From positions 1-5,691 of the forward strand of contig JABMNB010000276.1 of NCBI GenBank assembly GCA_013205335.1: a stretch of DNA of 5,691 bases, read 5' to 3'. Positions 1 through 5,634 of the stretch are shown one piece after another. Each line of letters begins with the position of its first letter. The stretch's first letter is position 1. The notes beneath the pieces were generated by a model. That model saw nothing but the letters and a program-made list of their open reading frames with translations, did not search any database and had not been told where the DNA came from. The stretch comes from Rhodospirillales bacterium (GTDB lineage: Bacteria; Pseudomonadota; Alphaproteobacteria; Reyranellales; Reyranellaceae). Made by a program: the position numbers and the translations under genes.

Positions 1-1
1 A

Positions 2-46
2 GGTCCTTCGACTACGCGCCGTTGGCGCTCCGTTCAGGACGACGGA
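2..46. repeat. Palindromic intergenic repeat (REP-like), possibly cut by the window edge
   Basis: The sequence folds on itself in two tiers. GTCCT (3-7) pairs with AGGAC (36-40), and inside it GCGCC (16-20) pairs with GGCGC (24-28) around a GTT loop. The flanking boxes TTCGAC and TTCAGGACGA resemble a class of dispersed palindromic intergenic repeats that I recall from many GC-rich bacterial genomes; only one copy is visible here, so family membership is inference. It lies just downstream of the anti-sigma gene, a typical position for such elements. Confidence 0.45.
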
Positions 47-53
47 TTTTTTT
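29..53 (+). terminator. Weak terminator-like stem plus T-tract
   Basis: TCCGT (29-33) can pair with ACGGA (42-46) and is followed at once by seven T residues (47-53) on the plus strand. This would suit the end of a plus-strand gene lying left of the window. The stem is only five pairs, six with a G-U pair, and it competes with the repeat fold at 2-40, so support is weak. In the minus direction there is an A-run instead of a T-run, so it is not an obvious terminator for the anti-sigma operon. Confidence 0.22.
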
Positions 54-73
54 CGCGCTCGGAATCGTCCGCG

Positions 74-874
74 TCAATTCTTGCCCTCGAAGCCGCGATA
101 GACCGCCTCGGCGACCGGCAGCAGCTCTTCGCGGGTGGCCGTCGCGGTCACGGCGAAGCCGAATCCCTGGTCGATCCAGGCGAAGGTCGACGCCTCGCCT
201 TCCTTCTGGAAGCGGAAGGCCGTCTCCGTGCCGTCGGCTGCGCGGACGTAGATGGTGAGCCGCCGCCCGCTCGCATCGTCGTACATGAGCTGTGCCGCCG
301 CGCCGCTGCCGCCGGGCAGCAGGCGCCCGCCCATCAACTTGTAGCCGAAACGCGAGAGATCGGGCGCGGCGAGCTTGCGCCCGAGCCGCTTGGAGAGCCA
401 TTGCAGCAGGTGCTCTTCCTGCTGCACGCCAACCTCGACCGGATGAGCGACCTCGACCACGAAGGTGCGATAGGCGGCCTGTGCGCCCTGCGCCACGCTG
501 GCGGTCGGCGCGAGTGCCGGCGGCGGCGGCGCGATCCCGTTGGCGAACCAGCCCGCTGTCGCCCCGGCGACGAAGAGGACGATCGCGGCGGCGGCGCTGG
601 CCCAACTGCGCGCCCAGAAGGTGCGCCGCGCCGTGCGCAGGTTTGCGATACGGAGCCGAGCGGGTACCGGCTCGGCGAACTTGGCCTCGAGCCGGGCGCG
701 CAGAATCGCGCGCTGGCGACGCTCGGCGCCGATGCGCTCCGCGAGGTCGGGATGGGCGGCGAGAAGTGCTTCGACGGCGGCGCGGCGATCACCGTCCAGC
801 CGCTCGTCGACGAACGCCTGCAGCTCGTCCTCGCCGATGGGGAAATTTCTGCTTGGCTTGTCCGGGCCCGTCAT
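74..874 (-). CDS. Membrane-anchored anti-sigma factor (RsiW-like), 266 aa
   Basis: This protein probably binds the ECF sigma factor encoded just upstream and holds it inactive at the inner membrane. The N-terminal cytoplasmic part (about 14-75) carries EDELQAFVDERLDGDRR and a charged helix, as in the COG5662 anti-sigma family. A single membrane helix follows at about 91-113, then a proline/alanine linker (115-126) and a periplasmic domain (about 134-264). That domain has the HPVEV, LQWLSKRLG and GGRLLPGG stretches that I recognise from proteobacterial anti-sigma proteins of this type. The ATG overlaps the sigma stop codon as ATGA, with a GGAGAG ribosome site (879-884), indicating translational coupling. 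The whole protein has no cysteine, so the HxxxCxxC zinc motif of ZAS anti-sigma factors is absent. The inducing signal cannot be read from sequence. Confidence 0.9.
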   Translation of the reverse strand: MTGPDKPSRNFPIGEDELQAFVDERLDGDRRAAVEALLAAHPDLAERIGAERRQRAILRARLEAKFAEPVPARLRIANLRTARRTFWARSWASAAAAIVLFVAGATAGWFANGIAPPPPALAPTASVAQGAQAAYRTFVVEVAHPVEVGVQQEEHLLQWLSKRLGRKLAAPDLSRFGYKLMGGRLLPGGSGAAAQLMYDDASGRRLTIYVRAADGTETAFRFQKEGEASTFAWIDQGFGFAVTATATREELLPVAEAVYRGFEGKN

Positions 875-1377
875 TTCACTCTCCGCAGGAGCGTTGCACG
901 CCCCGTCTCCAGCAGCCCGCGCAGCCGCTGCCGGCCGCGCGACAGCCGCGACATCACCGTGCCCGCCGGCACGCCCATGACCTTCGCCGCGTCGTCGTAG
1001 GAAAGATCCTCGACGCCGACCAGCAGCAGCAACGACTTCTGTTCCTCCGGCAGCTGGTCGAGCGCCGCGAGGATGTCCTGAACTTCCATACCGTTTTCCT
1101 GCAGCGCGGCGGTCGACGGCGTCGTCGCCTCGTCGAGCTCTACATGCACGCCGCGCCGCCGGCCCTGGCGCAGCGCCGAGACGTGCAGGTTGCGCTGAAT
1201 GGTGAAGAGCCAGGCCCGGAGGTCGCCGTCGCTGCGGCGCAGCGCCCAGCGCGACAGCGCGCGCTCCAACGTGTCCTGCACCAGGTCGTCGGCCCCGTCA
1301 TGGTCGCGCACCAGCGCATAGGCGTAGCGGCGCAACGCGGGGATCAGCGGTTCGAGCAGGGCTTCCGCATCGGCCAT
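871..1377 (-). CDS. ECF-family RNA polymerase sigma factor, 168 aa
   Basis: This is an extracytoplasmic-function sigma factor that directs RNA polymerase to a stress or envelope regulon. Region 2 spans about 10-73 and includes DLVQDTLERAL (31-41), the core-binding and -10 recognition helix. Region 4 spans about 100-153 and includes the helix-turn-helix LSYDDAAKVMGVPAGTVMSR, which reads the -35 box. Length is normal for a minimal ECF sigma factor with no C-terminal extension. I chose the ATG at 1377, which has a modest GAG ribosome site about eight bases upstream; a GTG at 1386 would add three residues but has no clear site. The gene lies downstream of the secreted-protein gene and overlaps the anti-sigma gene by four bases, so all three probably share the promoter at 1877-1904. 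Confidence 0.95.
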   Translation of the reverse strand: MADAEALLEPLIPALRRYAYALVRDHDGADDLVQDTLERALSRWALRRSDGDLRAWLFTIQRNLHVSALRQGRRRGVHVELDEATTPSTAALQENGMEVQDILAALDQLPEEQKSLLLLVGVEDLSYDDAAKVMGVPAGTVMSRLSRGRQRLRGLLETGRATLLRRVK

Positions 1378-1401
1378 GGCAGACACTCTACTACAGGCGA
1401 C

Positions 1402-1433
1402 GCGGCGCCGGCCGGAACGCCGGCCGGCGCCGC
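1402..1433. promoter_or_regulatory. Perfect 14-bp GC-only hairpin between secreted-protein and sigma genes
   Basis: GCGGCGCCGGCCGG (1402-1415) is exactly complementary to 1420-1433, with a four-base AACG loop. It begins 20 bases past the stop of the secreted-protein gene and ends 24 bases before the sigma ATG in the direction of transcription. No T-tract follows on either strand, so it is not a classic intrinsic terminator. Likely roles are partial attenuation, an mRNA-stabilising 3' end for the upstream cistron, or modulation of sigma translation; the sequence does not decide among these. Confidence 0.7.
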
Positions 1434-1453
1434 AAGCCCGTCATGCTCGTGCG

Positions 1454-1840
1454 TTATTTCGCGATGTGCCAGGCGCCCTGCAGGAAGCCGTCGCCGGTCG
1501 TGTCGCCGGCCTTGCTGTCCTTGGCGAAGGCGTAGAGCGGCTTGCCCTTGTAGGCCCACTGCTTCAGCCCGTCGTCGCGGGTGATGATCGTCCAGTCGCC
1601 CGAGGCCTTGGCGCCGTCGGCGACCAGCGCCGGCGGCCAGTTGGTGGCGCACGGGCCGTTGCACACCGACTTGCCCGGCGTGGCGTCCTTGTCGAACGTG
1701 TAGAGCGTCATGCCGCTCGCCGTCACGAGCATGCCGTTCTTCATCATCGGCGGGGTGGCCGAGGAGGGATCGGCGGCGAAAGCGGTGCCGGCGGCGAGAA
1801 GCGCCAGGGCGGCGGCGGTGGCGAGGATCGACTTCAGCAT
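1454..1840 (-). CDS. Secreted COG4315-family repeat protein, 128 aa
   Basis: This is a small exported protein of the 'secreted repeat of unknown function' family (COG4315, Lipoprotein_15). A Sec signal peptide occupies about 1-22 with likely cleavage at AFA|ADP. There is no lipobox cysteine, so it should be a soluble periplasmic protein and not a lipoprotein. Two copies of the family repeat are visible: TLYTFDKDATPGKSVCNGPC (45-64) followed by ATNWPP, and PLYAFAKDSKAGDTTGDGF (101-119) followed by the terminal GAWHIAK. Cys60 and Cys64 could form a disulfide after export. The family's biochemical function is not established. Being the first gene behind the ECF promoter, with sigma and anti-sigma downstream, it is either a regulon product or a periplasmic part of the signalling circuit. 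GGGAG at about 1849-1853 or AGAGA nearer the ATG could serve as ribosome site. Confidence 0.92.
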   Translation of the reverse strand: MLKSILATAAALALLAAGTAFAADPSSATPPMMKNGMLVTASGMTLYTFDKDATPGKSVCNGPCATNWPPALVADGAKASGDWTIITRDDGLKQWAYKGKPLYAFAKDSKAGDTTGDGFLQGAWHIAK

Positions 1841-1876
1841 TCTCTGACTCCCATGCAGCTGTTGGTCTGCTGGTGA

Positions 1877-1904
1877 GAGACGCCGGCGACGGCACGATTA
1901 TTCC
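1877..1904 (-). promoter_or_regulatory. ECF-sigma-type promoter for the COG4315-sigma-anti-sigma operon
   Basis: Read on the minus strand, GGAATA (1904-1899) is followed by 16 bases and then CGTCTC (1882-1877). The -35 GGAAT-type box with AA after it and the CGTC-type -10 are the classic elements recognised by ECF sigma factors, at standard spacing. Transcription would start at about 1870, giving a leader of roughly 30 bases before the ATG at 1840. The simplest reading is autoregulation by the sigma factor in the same operon. The match is by eye; the sigma factor that actually uses it is inferred. Confidence 0.75.
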
Positions 1905-1990
1905 CGGCGGATTTCTCTTTTTTCTGCGGGCCGAGCTGCGACCATGGAATCCGAATCATAAAGAGAGACGCGACCGCCGGGCGCGACCGT

Positions 1991-2022
1991 GCCGCCGAAC
2001 GAGGTCCGGACCCAAAGGCGGC
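1991..2022. other. Two-tier inverted repeat downstream of the M50 protease gene
   Basis: GCCGCC (1991-1996) can pair with GGCGGC (2017-2022), enclosing the exact 10-bp palindrome GGTCCGGACC (2003-2012). It starts four bases past the protease stop codon in the direction of transcription, a typical place for a 3'-end stem-loop. There is no T-run directly after it on the minus strand, so a factor-independent terminator is not well supported. Protease transcripts could read on toward the sigma operon. The rest of 1841-2026 holds only the ECF promoter and no recognisable gene. Confidence 0.4.
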
Positions 2023-2026
2023 GCGC

Positions 2027-2707
2027 TCAGCCGTTGCCGGTCAGGCGGATGACGAGGTTGACCAGCCAGCCGACAGGCTCGCTGAGGACCCAGCCGATGA
2101 CGTTCAGGTCGATGCCGATCTGATTGCCGATCAGCGGCAGGATGAAGATCAGTCCGAGCAGGACGGGCATGCCGTAGGGTTCGAGCCGGGCGAGGGGCAG
2201 CGCGAGGCTGTCGGGCAACAGGCCGACGGCGACGCGCCCGCCGTCCAGCGGCGGCAGCGGCAGCATGTTGAAGACGGCGAGCAGGACGTTGATGAGGATC
2301 GCATTCTCGAGATTTTGGATCGCCCAGCTCGCGGCGGTCGGCGGCAGGAGGATGGCGAGGTGCGCCAGAAGCCCCGCCGCCACGGCCATGACGACGTTCG
2401 TGGCGGGGCCGGCGGCGGCGACCCAGACCATGTCGCGCCGCGGATTGTTGAGCGCCCGGAAATTCACCGGCACCGGCTTGGCGTAGCCGAACAGGAAGGG
2501 CGCGCGCAGGAAGATCAGCAGGCCCGGCAACAGGATCGTGCCCACCGGATCGATGTGCTTGAAGGGGTTGAGGGTGACGCGGCCGAGGTCCCAGGCCGTG
2601 CGGTCGCCGAAGCGATAGGCGACGAAGCCGTGCGCGGCTTCGTGCAGCGTGATGGCGAGGATCGCCGGAATCACCCAGGTGGAGATCGTGTAGATCGTGT
2701 CGCTCAC
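2027..2707 (-). CDS. Site-2-protease-like M50 intramembrane zinc metalloprotease, 226 aa
   Basis: This is a polytopic inner-membrane protein of peptidase family M50 that should cleave substrates inside the membrane. The zinc motif HEAAH lies in the first membrane helix (about residue 22-26), and the third-ligand motif PPLDGGRV lies in a later helix (about 158-165). Several other hydrophobic helices follow. It lacks the PDZ domain of RseP and any obvious CBS domain, so it matches the short S2P type of about 220 residues. The start is a GTG at 2707 with a good AGGTGG ribosome site (2715-2720); a GTG at 2731 would add eight polar residues with a poorer site. Its natural substrate is unknown. It lies on the same strand upstream of the sigma/anti-sigma operon, but with about 186 bases and a separate promoter between them. 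Confidence 0.93.
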   Translation of the reverse strand: MSDTIYTISTWVIPAILAITLHEAAHGFVAYRFGDRTAWDLGRVTLNPFKHIDPVGTILLPGLLIFLRAPFLFGYAKPVPVNFRALNNPRRDMVWVAAAGPATNVVMAVAAGLLAHLAILLPPTAASWAIQNLENAILINVLLAVFNMLPLPPLDGGRVAVGLLPDSLALPLARLEPYGMPVLLGLIFILPLIGNQIGIDLNVIGWVLSEPVGWLVNLVIRLTGNG

Positions 2708-2810
2708 TTGCAATCCACCTGTTGTCTCCACTTTTGCTTCGTTTACGGTTCAGCCGATGCATCTTCGAGGGGCAAATACGCACGGGCAAGGCCACGCGGC
2801 CAGGGCATCG
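2708..2810. promoter_or_regulatory. Divergent promoter region between protease and hydrolase genes
   Basis: The two gene blocks diverge here, so both promoters are expected in or near this stretch. A tentative plus-strand sigma-70-like pair is TTGTCT (2722-2727) and TACGGT (2744-2749), spaced 16 bases, which would give a leader of about 55 bases before the hydrolase ATG. Both boxes match the consensus poorly. I could not pick a convincing promoter for the minus strand. The region is locally less GC-rich than the flanking genes, which fits a promoter zone. Confidence 0.3.
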
Positions 2811-3680
2811 ATGGGGACGGCAGGTCCGATCGGCCTGCTCGCGTGGCTGCTCGCGCTCCTGCTCGTGCTCCTGCTCCTCGGCGCGATGCCCGCGTGGGCC
2901 CAGCAGAACGTCCGCGTGCCAGTTGAACAAGACGGCCGCACGGTTCAACTCTCGGCGCAGCTCTTCAGGCCGGCCAAGGCGACCGCGGCGGTTCCCGCGG
3001 TCGCGCTGTTCCATGGCTGCGGCGGGCCGGGCCAGAATACCGCGCGCATGGCGGGCCTGCTCGCGTCGTGGGGTTATGCTGCGCTCGTGGTCGATAGTTT
3101 CTCGGCGCGCGGCCTGAAAGACATCTGCGGACGCAACTGGCCGACACCGGCCGCGGCCGCGGCACGGGCCGGCGACATCGACGCATCACTCGCCTGGCTC
3201 GCCAGGCAGCCGGGTATAGACGCGCGACGGCTCGCCTACATGGGCTATTCCTACGGCGGCGGCGTGGCGATGCTGCGCGCGCTGTCAGGCACGCCGGACG
3301 ATCGGACGCCGGCTGCGGCGCGCGCCGTCGTGCTGGTCTATCCCGACTGCGCGCTGGCCGATGCGCTGGGGCCGCGCCTGGTTGTCCGCCAGCCCGTGCT
3401 CTTCGCCATGGGTGCGCTCGACGACTGGACGCCGGTCGCGCAGTGCCGCGCGGTGCTGGAGCGCGTCGTGCGCGGCCGGGAGCTGGTTGAAACAAAAGTG
3501 TACGAGAACGCTCATCACAGTTTCGATGCACTGGGCCTGGCGGTGCGCTATCTCGACGGGGTTGGCAACCGCAGCAAGCCCGGCGGTTGCTGCGGTGCGC
3601 ATTACGGTGCCCACGAACCCGCCTGGAAGCAGTTCGTGGTCGACGTGAAGGCGTTCCTGGACAAGGCGCTGACGCCATAG
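2811..3680 (+). CDS. Exported dienelactone-hydrolase-family alpha/beta hydrolase, 289 aa
   Basis: This is a serine hydrolase of the alpha/beta fold, closest in pattern to dienelactone hydrolases (PF01738). Its substrate is unknown; an ester or lactone is likely. A strong signal peptide (1-30, cleavage near AWA|QQN) places it in the periplasm or outside. An oxyanion-hole segment LFHGCGGPG is at 66-74. The nucleophile elbow GYSYGGG has Ser147, the acid is Asp204 or Asp205 in GALDDWTP, and the histidine is His236 in AHHSFD. The mature protein has six cysteines (70, 106, 180, 212, 260, 261), consistent with disulfides in an oxidising compartment. I chose ATG 2811 because it gives a clean signal peptide and has AGGG five bases upstream; the frame stays open further upstream, to 2697, but would put polar residues before the signal. 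The porin gene follows after 21 bases, so they probably form an operon. Confidence 0.93.
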   Translation: MGTAGPIGLLAWLLALLLVLLLLGAMPAWAQQNVRVPVEQDGRTVQLSAQLFRPAKATAAVPAVALFHGCGGPGQNTARMAGLLASWGYAALVVDSFSARGLKDICGRNWPTPAAAAARAGDIDASLAWLARQPGIDARRLAYMGYSYGGGVAMLRALSGTPDDRTPAAARAVVLVYPDCALADALGPRLVVRQPVLFAMGALDDWTPVAQCRAVLERVVRGRELVETKVYENAHHSFDALGLAVRYLDGVGNRSKPGGCCGAHYGAHEPAWKQFVVDVKAFLDKALTP

Positions 3681-3701
3681 ACGCGGGCTGGCAGGAGCGG
3701 C

Positions 3702-4967
3702 ATGCGTTCGACGGTCTGGATTGGCGGCCTGGTCGCCCTGCTCCTTCCGTTGGCGGAGGCAGGCGCCCAGGAGGTGGCCGACGCCCAAAAGGCCGCCGAC
3801 GGGGACGGCGTGCGCCATGTCGGCAAGGTCCACAACAGGCTGCGCGCGGCCGAGGTGCGTGAGCAGTTCTTCCTCGACCAGGAATTCGACGACGCCTCCC
3901 GGCGCTACGCGCTGGCGAAGCAGAAGATCCAGGACGCGACGGGCATCTTCTACTCGATGACATCGTCGGTCCTCAGCCAGTGGGGCGCGCCCGGCAGCGA
4001 CTATGGGGCAGTCCAGGCCCAGTTCTCCCCGGCGGTGAACTGGAAGATGTTCGACGATCCCGAACTCGGCGCCGGGTCCTTCCAGTTCGCCTACCTCGCG
4101 ACGCAGTACTGGTCGGACCAGACGGGCGTCAGCCTGCAGAGCCGGCTCAACCTCAACAGTCCGGTCAACGACTATTCGGCCAACCAGCTCACCTTCGCGC
4201 AGGTGAGCTACACGCACGACTTTCCCGGCCACTTCGTGGCGCTGACGCTGGGCCAGTATCCCTTCTCGAATTTCGACAGCAATGCCTATTCCAACAACGA
4301 GCAGGTCAACTTCCTTGGCTTTTCGCTGGCGCAGAACGGCAGCCAGAACTATTCCCAGAGCAGTCTCGGCGCCTATGTCCAGGTCAACCCGACCAGGGAG
4401 CTGACCTTCGCCGCGGGCTTCCAGGACGCCAACAACGTCGCGGCTTCCAACTACATCCAGTTCAACACGGCGCGTCAGGGCCAGTATTCCTGGTTCGTCT
4501 ACGGCGCCTGGTCGCCCACCTTCGGCAAGCACGGCCAGGGCACCTATTCGCTGCTCTACTACAACCTGCCCAGTGTCGAGATGCAGCCGGCGGCCAGTGC
4601 GGGCCTCTCGTTCAATGCCGCCCAGCCGCTCGGCGAGCAGTGGGGCCTGTTCCTGCGCGCCAACACCGTGTGGAACTCCAGCCAGTACATCCAGTCGTCG
4701 ATCGCCGGCGGCGCGGCGTACAATAATCCGCTGGGGCGGGCGCCGCTCGACCAGATCGGCCTGGGCCTTGCCTGGAACAGGACCAACCAGGCCCTCTATG
4801 CGGGTGCCTTCGCGCAGCCCAGCGAGACGATGGTCGAACTCTACTGGTCGTGGTCGGTGAGGCACCTCCTGATCACGCCGGACGTGCAGCTCTATTTCCA
4901 GCCGGCCCTGACGCCGACGCAGCAGATGGCGGCGGTCTTCTCGCTGCGCGTGACGGTGCTGTTCTAG
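3702..4967 (+). CDS. OprB-like carbohydrate-selective porin, 421 aa
   Basis: This is a predicted outer-membrane beta-barrel resembling the OprB family (PF04966), which admits sugars and other small solutes. A signal peptide covers about 1-22. A charged, probably helical segment (45-78) precedes the barrel. The remainder is rich in aromatic and polar alternating stretches typical of beta strands. The C-terminal part has the family-like run LLITPDVQLYFQPALTP followed by FSLRVTVLF, ending in the terminal phenylalanine used by the BAM machinery. Asn, Gln, Ser and Tyr content is much higher than in the neighbours, as expected for a barrel. AGGAG (3693-3697) precedes the ATG. It lies 21 bases after the exported hydrolase, suggesting that the two handle a common external substrate, but which solute passes cannot be told from sequence. 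OprB membership is judged from motifs without an alignment. Confidence 0.85.
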   Translation: MRSTVWIGGLVALLLPLAEAGAQEVADAQKAADGDGVRHVGKVHNRLRAAEVREQFFLDQEFDDASRRYALAKQKIQDATGIFYSMTSSVLSQWGAPGSDYGAVQAQFSPAVNWKMFDDPELGAGSFQFAYLATQYWSDQTGVSLQSRLNLNSPVNDYSANQLTFAQVSYTHDFPGHFVALTLGQYPFSNFDSNAYSNNEQVNFLGFSLAQNGSQNYSQSSLGAYVQVNPTRELTFAAGFQDANNVAASNYIQFNTARQGQYSWFVYGAWSPTFGKHGQGTYSLLYYNLPSVEMQPAASAGLSFNAAQPLGEQWGLFLRANTVWNSSQYIQSSIAGGAAYNNPLGRAPLDQIGLGLAWNRTNQALYAGAFAQPSETMVELYWSWSVRHLLITPDVQLYFQPALTPTQQMAAVFSLRVTVLF

Positions 4968-4983
4968 CTTTGACGAGAGGCAG

Positions 4984-5163
4984 ATGGGAAAGACGATCTG
5001 GCATTGTCACATCGCGATGTCGCTCGACGGCAAGATCGCGAGCACCGACGGCTCGTTCGACTGGCGGGAGAGCTACCCGCTGCAGGAGTTCGGCTTCGAT
5101 GCCCCGGCAGATCTCCGTGCTCGAGCGCGAATCGCAATCTCAGCCGCAGGAGCACGACGCTAG
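4984..5163 (+). pseudogene. Truncated dihydrofolate-reductase / RibD-C-like protein, N-terminal remnant
   Basis: The reading frame begins at ATG 4984 with AGAGG just upstream and encodes 59 residues. The first ~40 residues match the start of RibD C-terminal / DHFR-like reductases: HCHIAMSLDGKIAS (7-20) is the hallmark first strand and loop, followed by DGSFDW (22-27) and EFGFDA (35-40). Intact members are usually around 180-230 residues and continue into a VMGRxT-type motif. Here residues 41-59 are alanine/arginine-rich and unlike the family, and no other frame downstream resumes the fold. The break is near 5100, so a deletion or rearrangement is the likeliest cause. The remnant could still be translated as a short peptide, but NADPH-binding and catalytic parts are missing. 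It lies 16 bases behind the porin gene. Confidence 0.62.
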
Positions 5164-5184
5164 AGTTCTGCAACGGGCCGTGTA

Positions 5185-5206
5185 AGGTCGCGCCTCCGCG
5201 CGACCT
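5185..5206. other. Perfect 9-bp hairpin just before the GNAT gene
   Basis: AGGTCGCGC (5185-5193) pairs exactly with GCGCGACCT (5198-5206) around a CTCC loop. It ends 11 bases before the GNAT start codon, leaving CGGGG as the only ribosome-site-like stretch between. No T-tract follows on the plus strand. It could mark the 3' end of the upstream transcript or affect GNAT translation. Confidence 0.5.
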
Positions 5207-5217
5207 ACGGGGCCTTC

Positions 5218-5634
5218 ATGATTCGTAAAGCGACCAGCGCCGACCGTCCCCGGATTTCCGAAGTGCGCCTCGCCGTCCGTGAGAACCAGCTCAGTGCGAC
5301 CTCCGTGAGCAAAGTCGAGGCGACGTCCGACTGGATCTTCGACAACGCGACCTTCTGGGTCTGGGAGGAGGCGGGCGCGGTGCAGGGCTTCTCCGTCGCC
5401 GATCCGCGCGACGGCACCATCTTCGGTCTCTTCATCCATCCGGACTATGAGGGCCGCGGTCTCGGCCGCGCCCTGCTGCCGCGGGCCTGCGAGGACCTGA
5501 GGGCGGCGGGCTTCGCCGCGGCGATGCTGACCACCGGACCCGGCACGCGCGCCGAGCGCTTCTACCGGGAAAACGGCTGGGAAGAGACGGGACGACAGGC
5601 CGACGGCGAGATCATCTTCCGGAAGTCTCTGTAA
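5218..5634 (+). CDS. GNAT-family N-acetyltransferase, 138 aa
   Basis: This is a cytoplasmic acetyltransferase of the GCN5-related (GNAT, PF00583) superfamily, transferring acetyl from acetyl-CoA to an amine on an unknown substrate. The N-terminal MIRKATSADRPRI is the usual first strand and helix. The acetyl-CoA-binding motif A is clear: IFGLFIHPDYEGRGLGRALL (68-87), with the R-x-x-G-x-G/A-type pyrophosphate loop at 80-85. Motif B follows as AERFYRENGWEETGR (112-126). Length is normal for a single-domain member. The ATG at 5218 follows a CGGGG stretch that may serve as a weak ribosome site. No upstream gene is tightly coupled: the reductase remnant ends 54 bases before and a hairpin intervenes, so it may have its own promoter, though none is clear. 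Confidence 0.93.
   Translation: MIRKATSADRPRISEVRLAVRENQLSATSVSKVEATSDWIFDNATFWVWEEAGAVQGFSVADPRDGTIFGLFIHPDYEGRGLGRALLPRACEDLRAAGFAAAMLTTGPGTRAERFYRENGWEETGRQADGEIIFRKSL

Noticed and set aside
292..1584. A 430-codon plus-strand open frame opposite the anti-sigma, sigma and COG4315 genes.
   Set aside because: It is arginine- and alanine-rich with no domain and runs across three well-supported genes on the other strand and the intergenic hairpin, so it is a by-product of high GC.
1967..1990. Two close copies of GCGACCG that might be operator half-sites.
   Set aside because: The seven-base direct repeat is short and plausible by chance at this GC content; nothing else supports a binding site.
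2697..2810. An N-terminal extension of the hydrolase by 38 residues.
   Set aside because: It would bury the signal peptide behind polar residues and overlap the protease start; ATG 2811 has a ribosome site and begins directly with the signal peptide.
1956..3014. A 352-codon minus-strand frame covering the protease gene and running into the hydrolase gene.
   Set aside because: It is out of frame with the M50 protease, whose HEAAH and DGGR motifs are clear, and it has the arginine/histidine-rich look of a shadow frame.
3285..4865. A 526-codon open frame on the minus strand, opposite the hydrolase end and the porin gene.
   Set aside because: It lies antisense to two genes with signal peptides, motifs and ribosome sites. 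Its composition is the arginine/valine/glycine/leucine-rich kind expected from the reverse of GC-rich coding DNA, and no domain is recognisable.
4850..5185. A 111-codon plus-strand frame across the porin end and the reductase remnant.
   Set aside because: It begins inside the porin gene in another frame, and over 4984-5100 the conserved reductase motifs are in a different frame. Its tail has no recognisable similarity.
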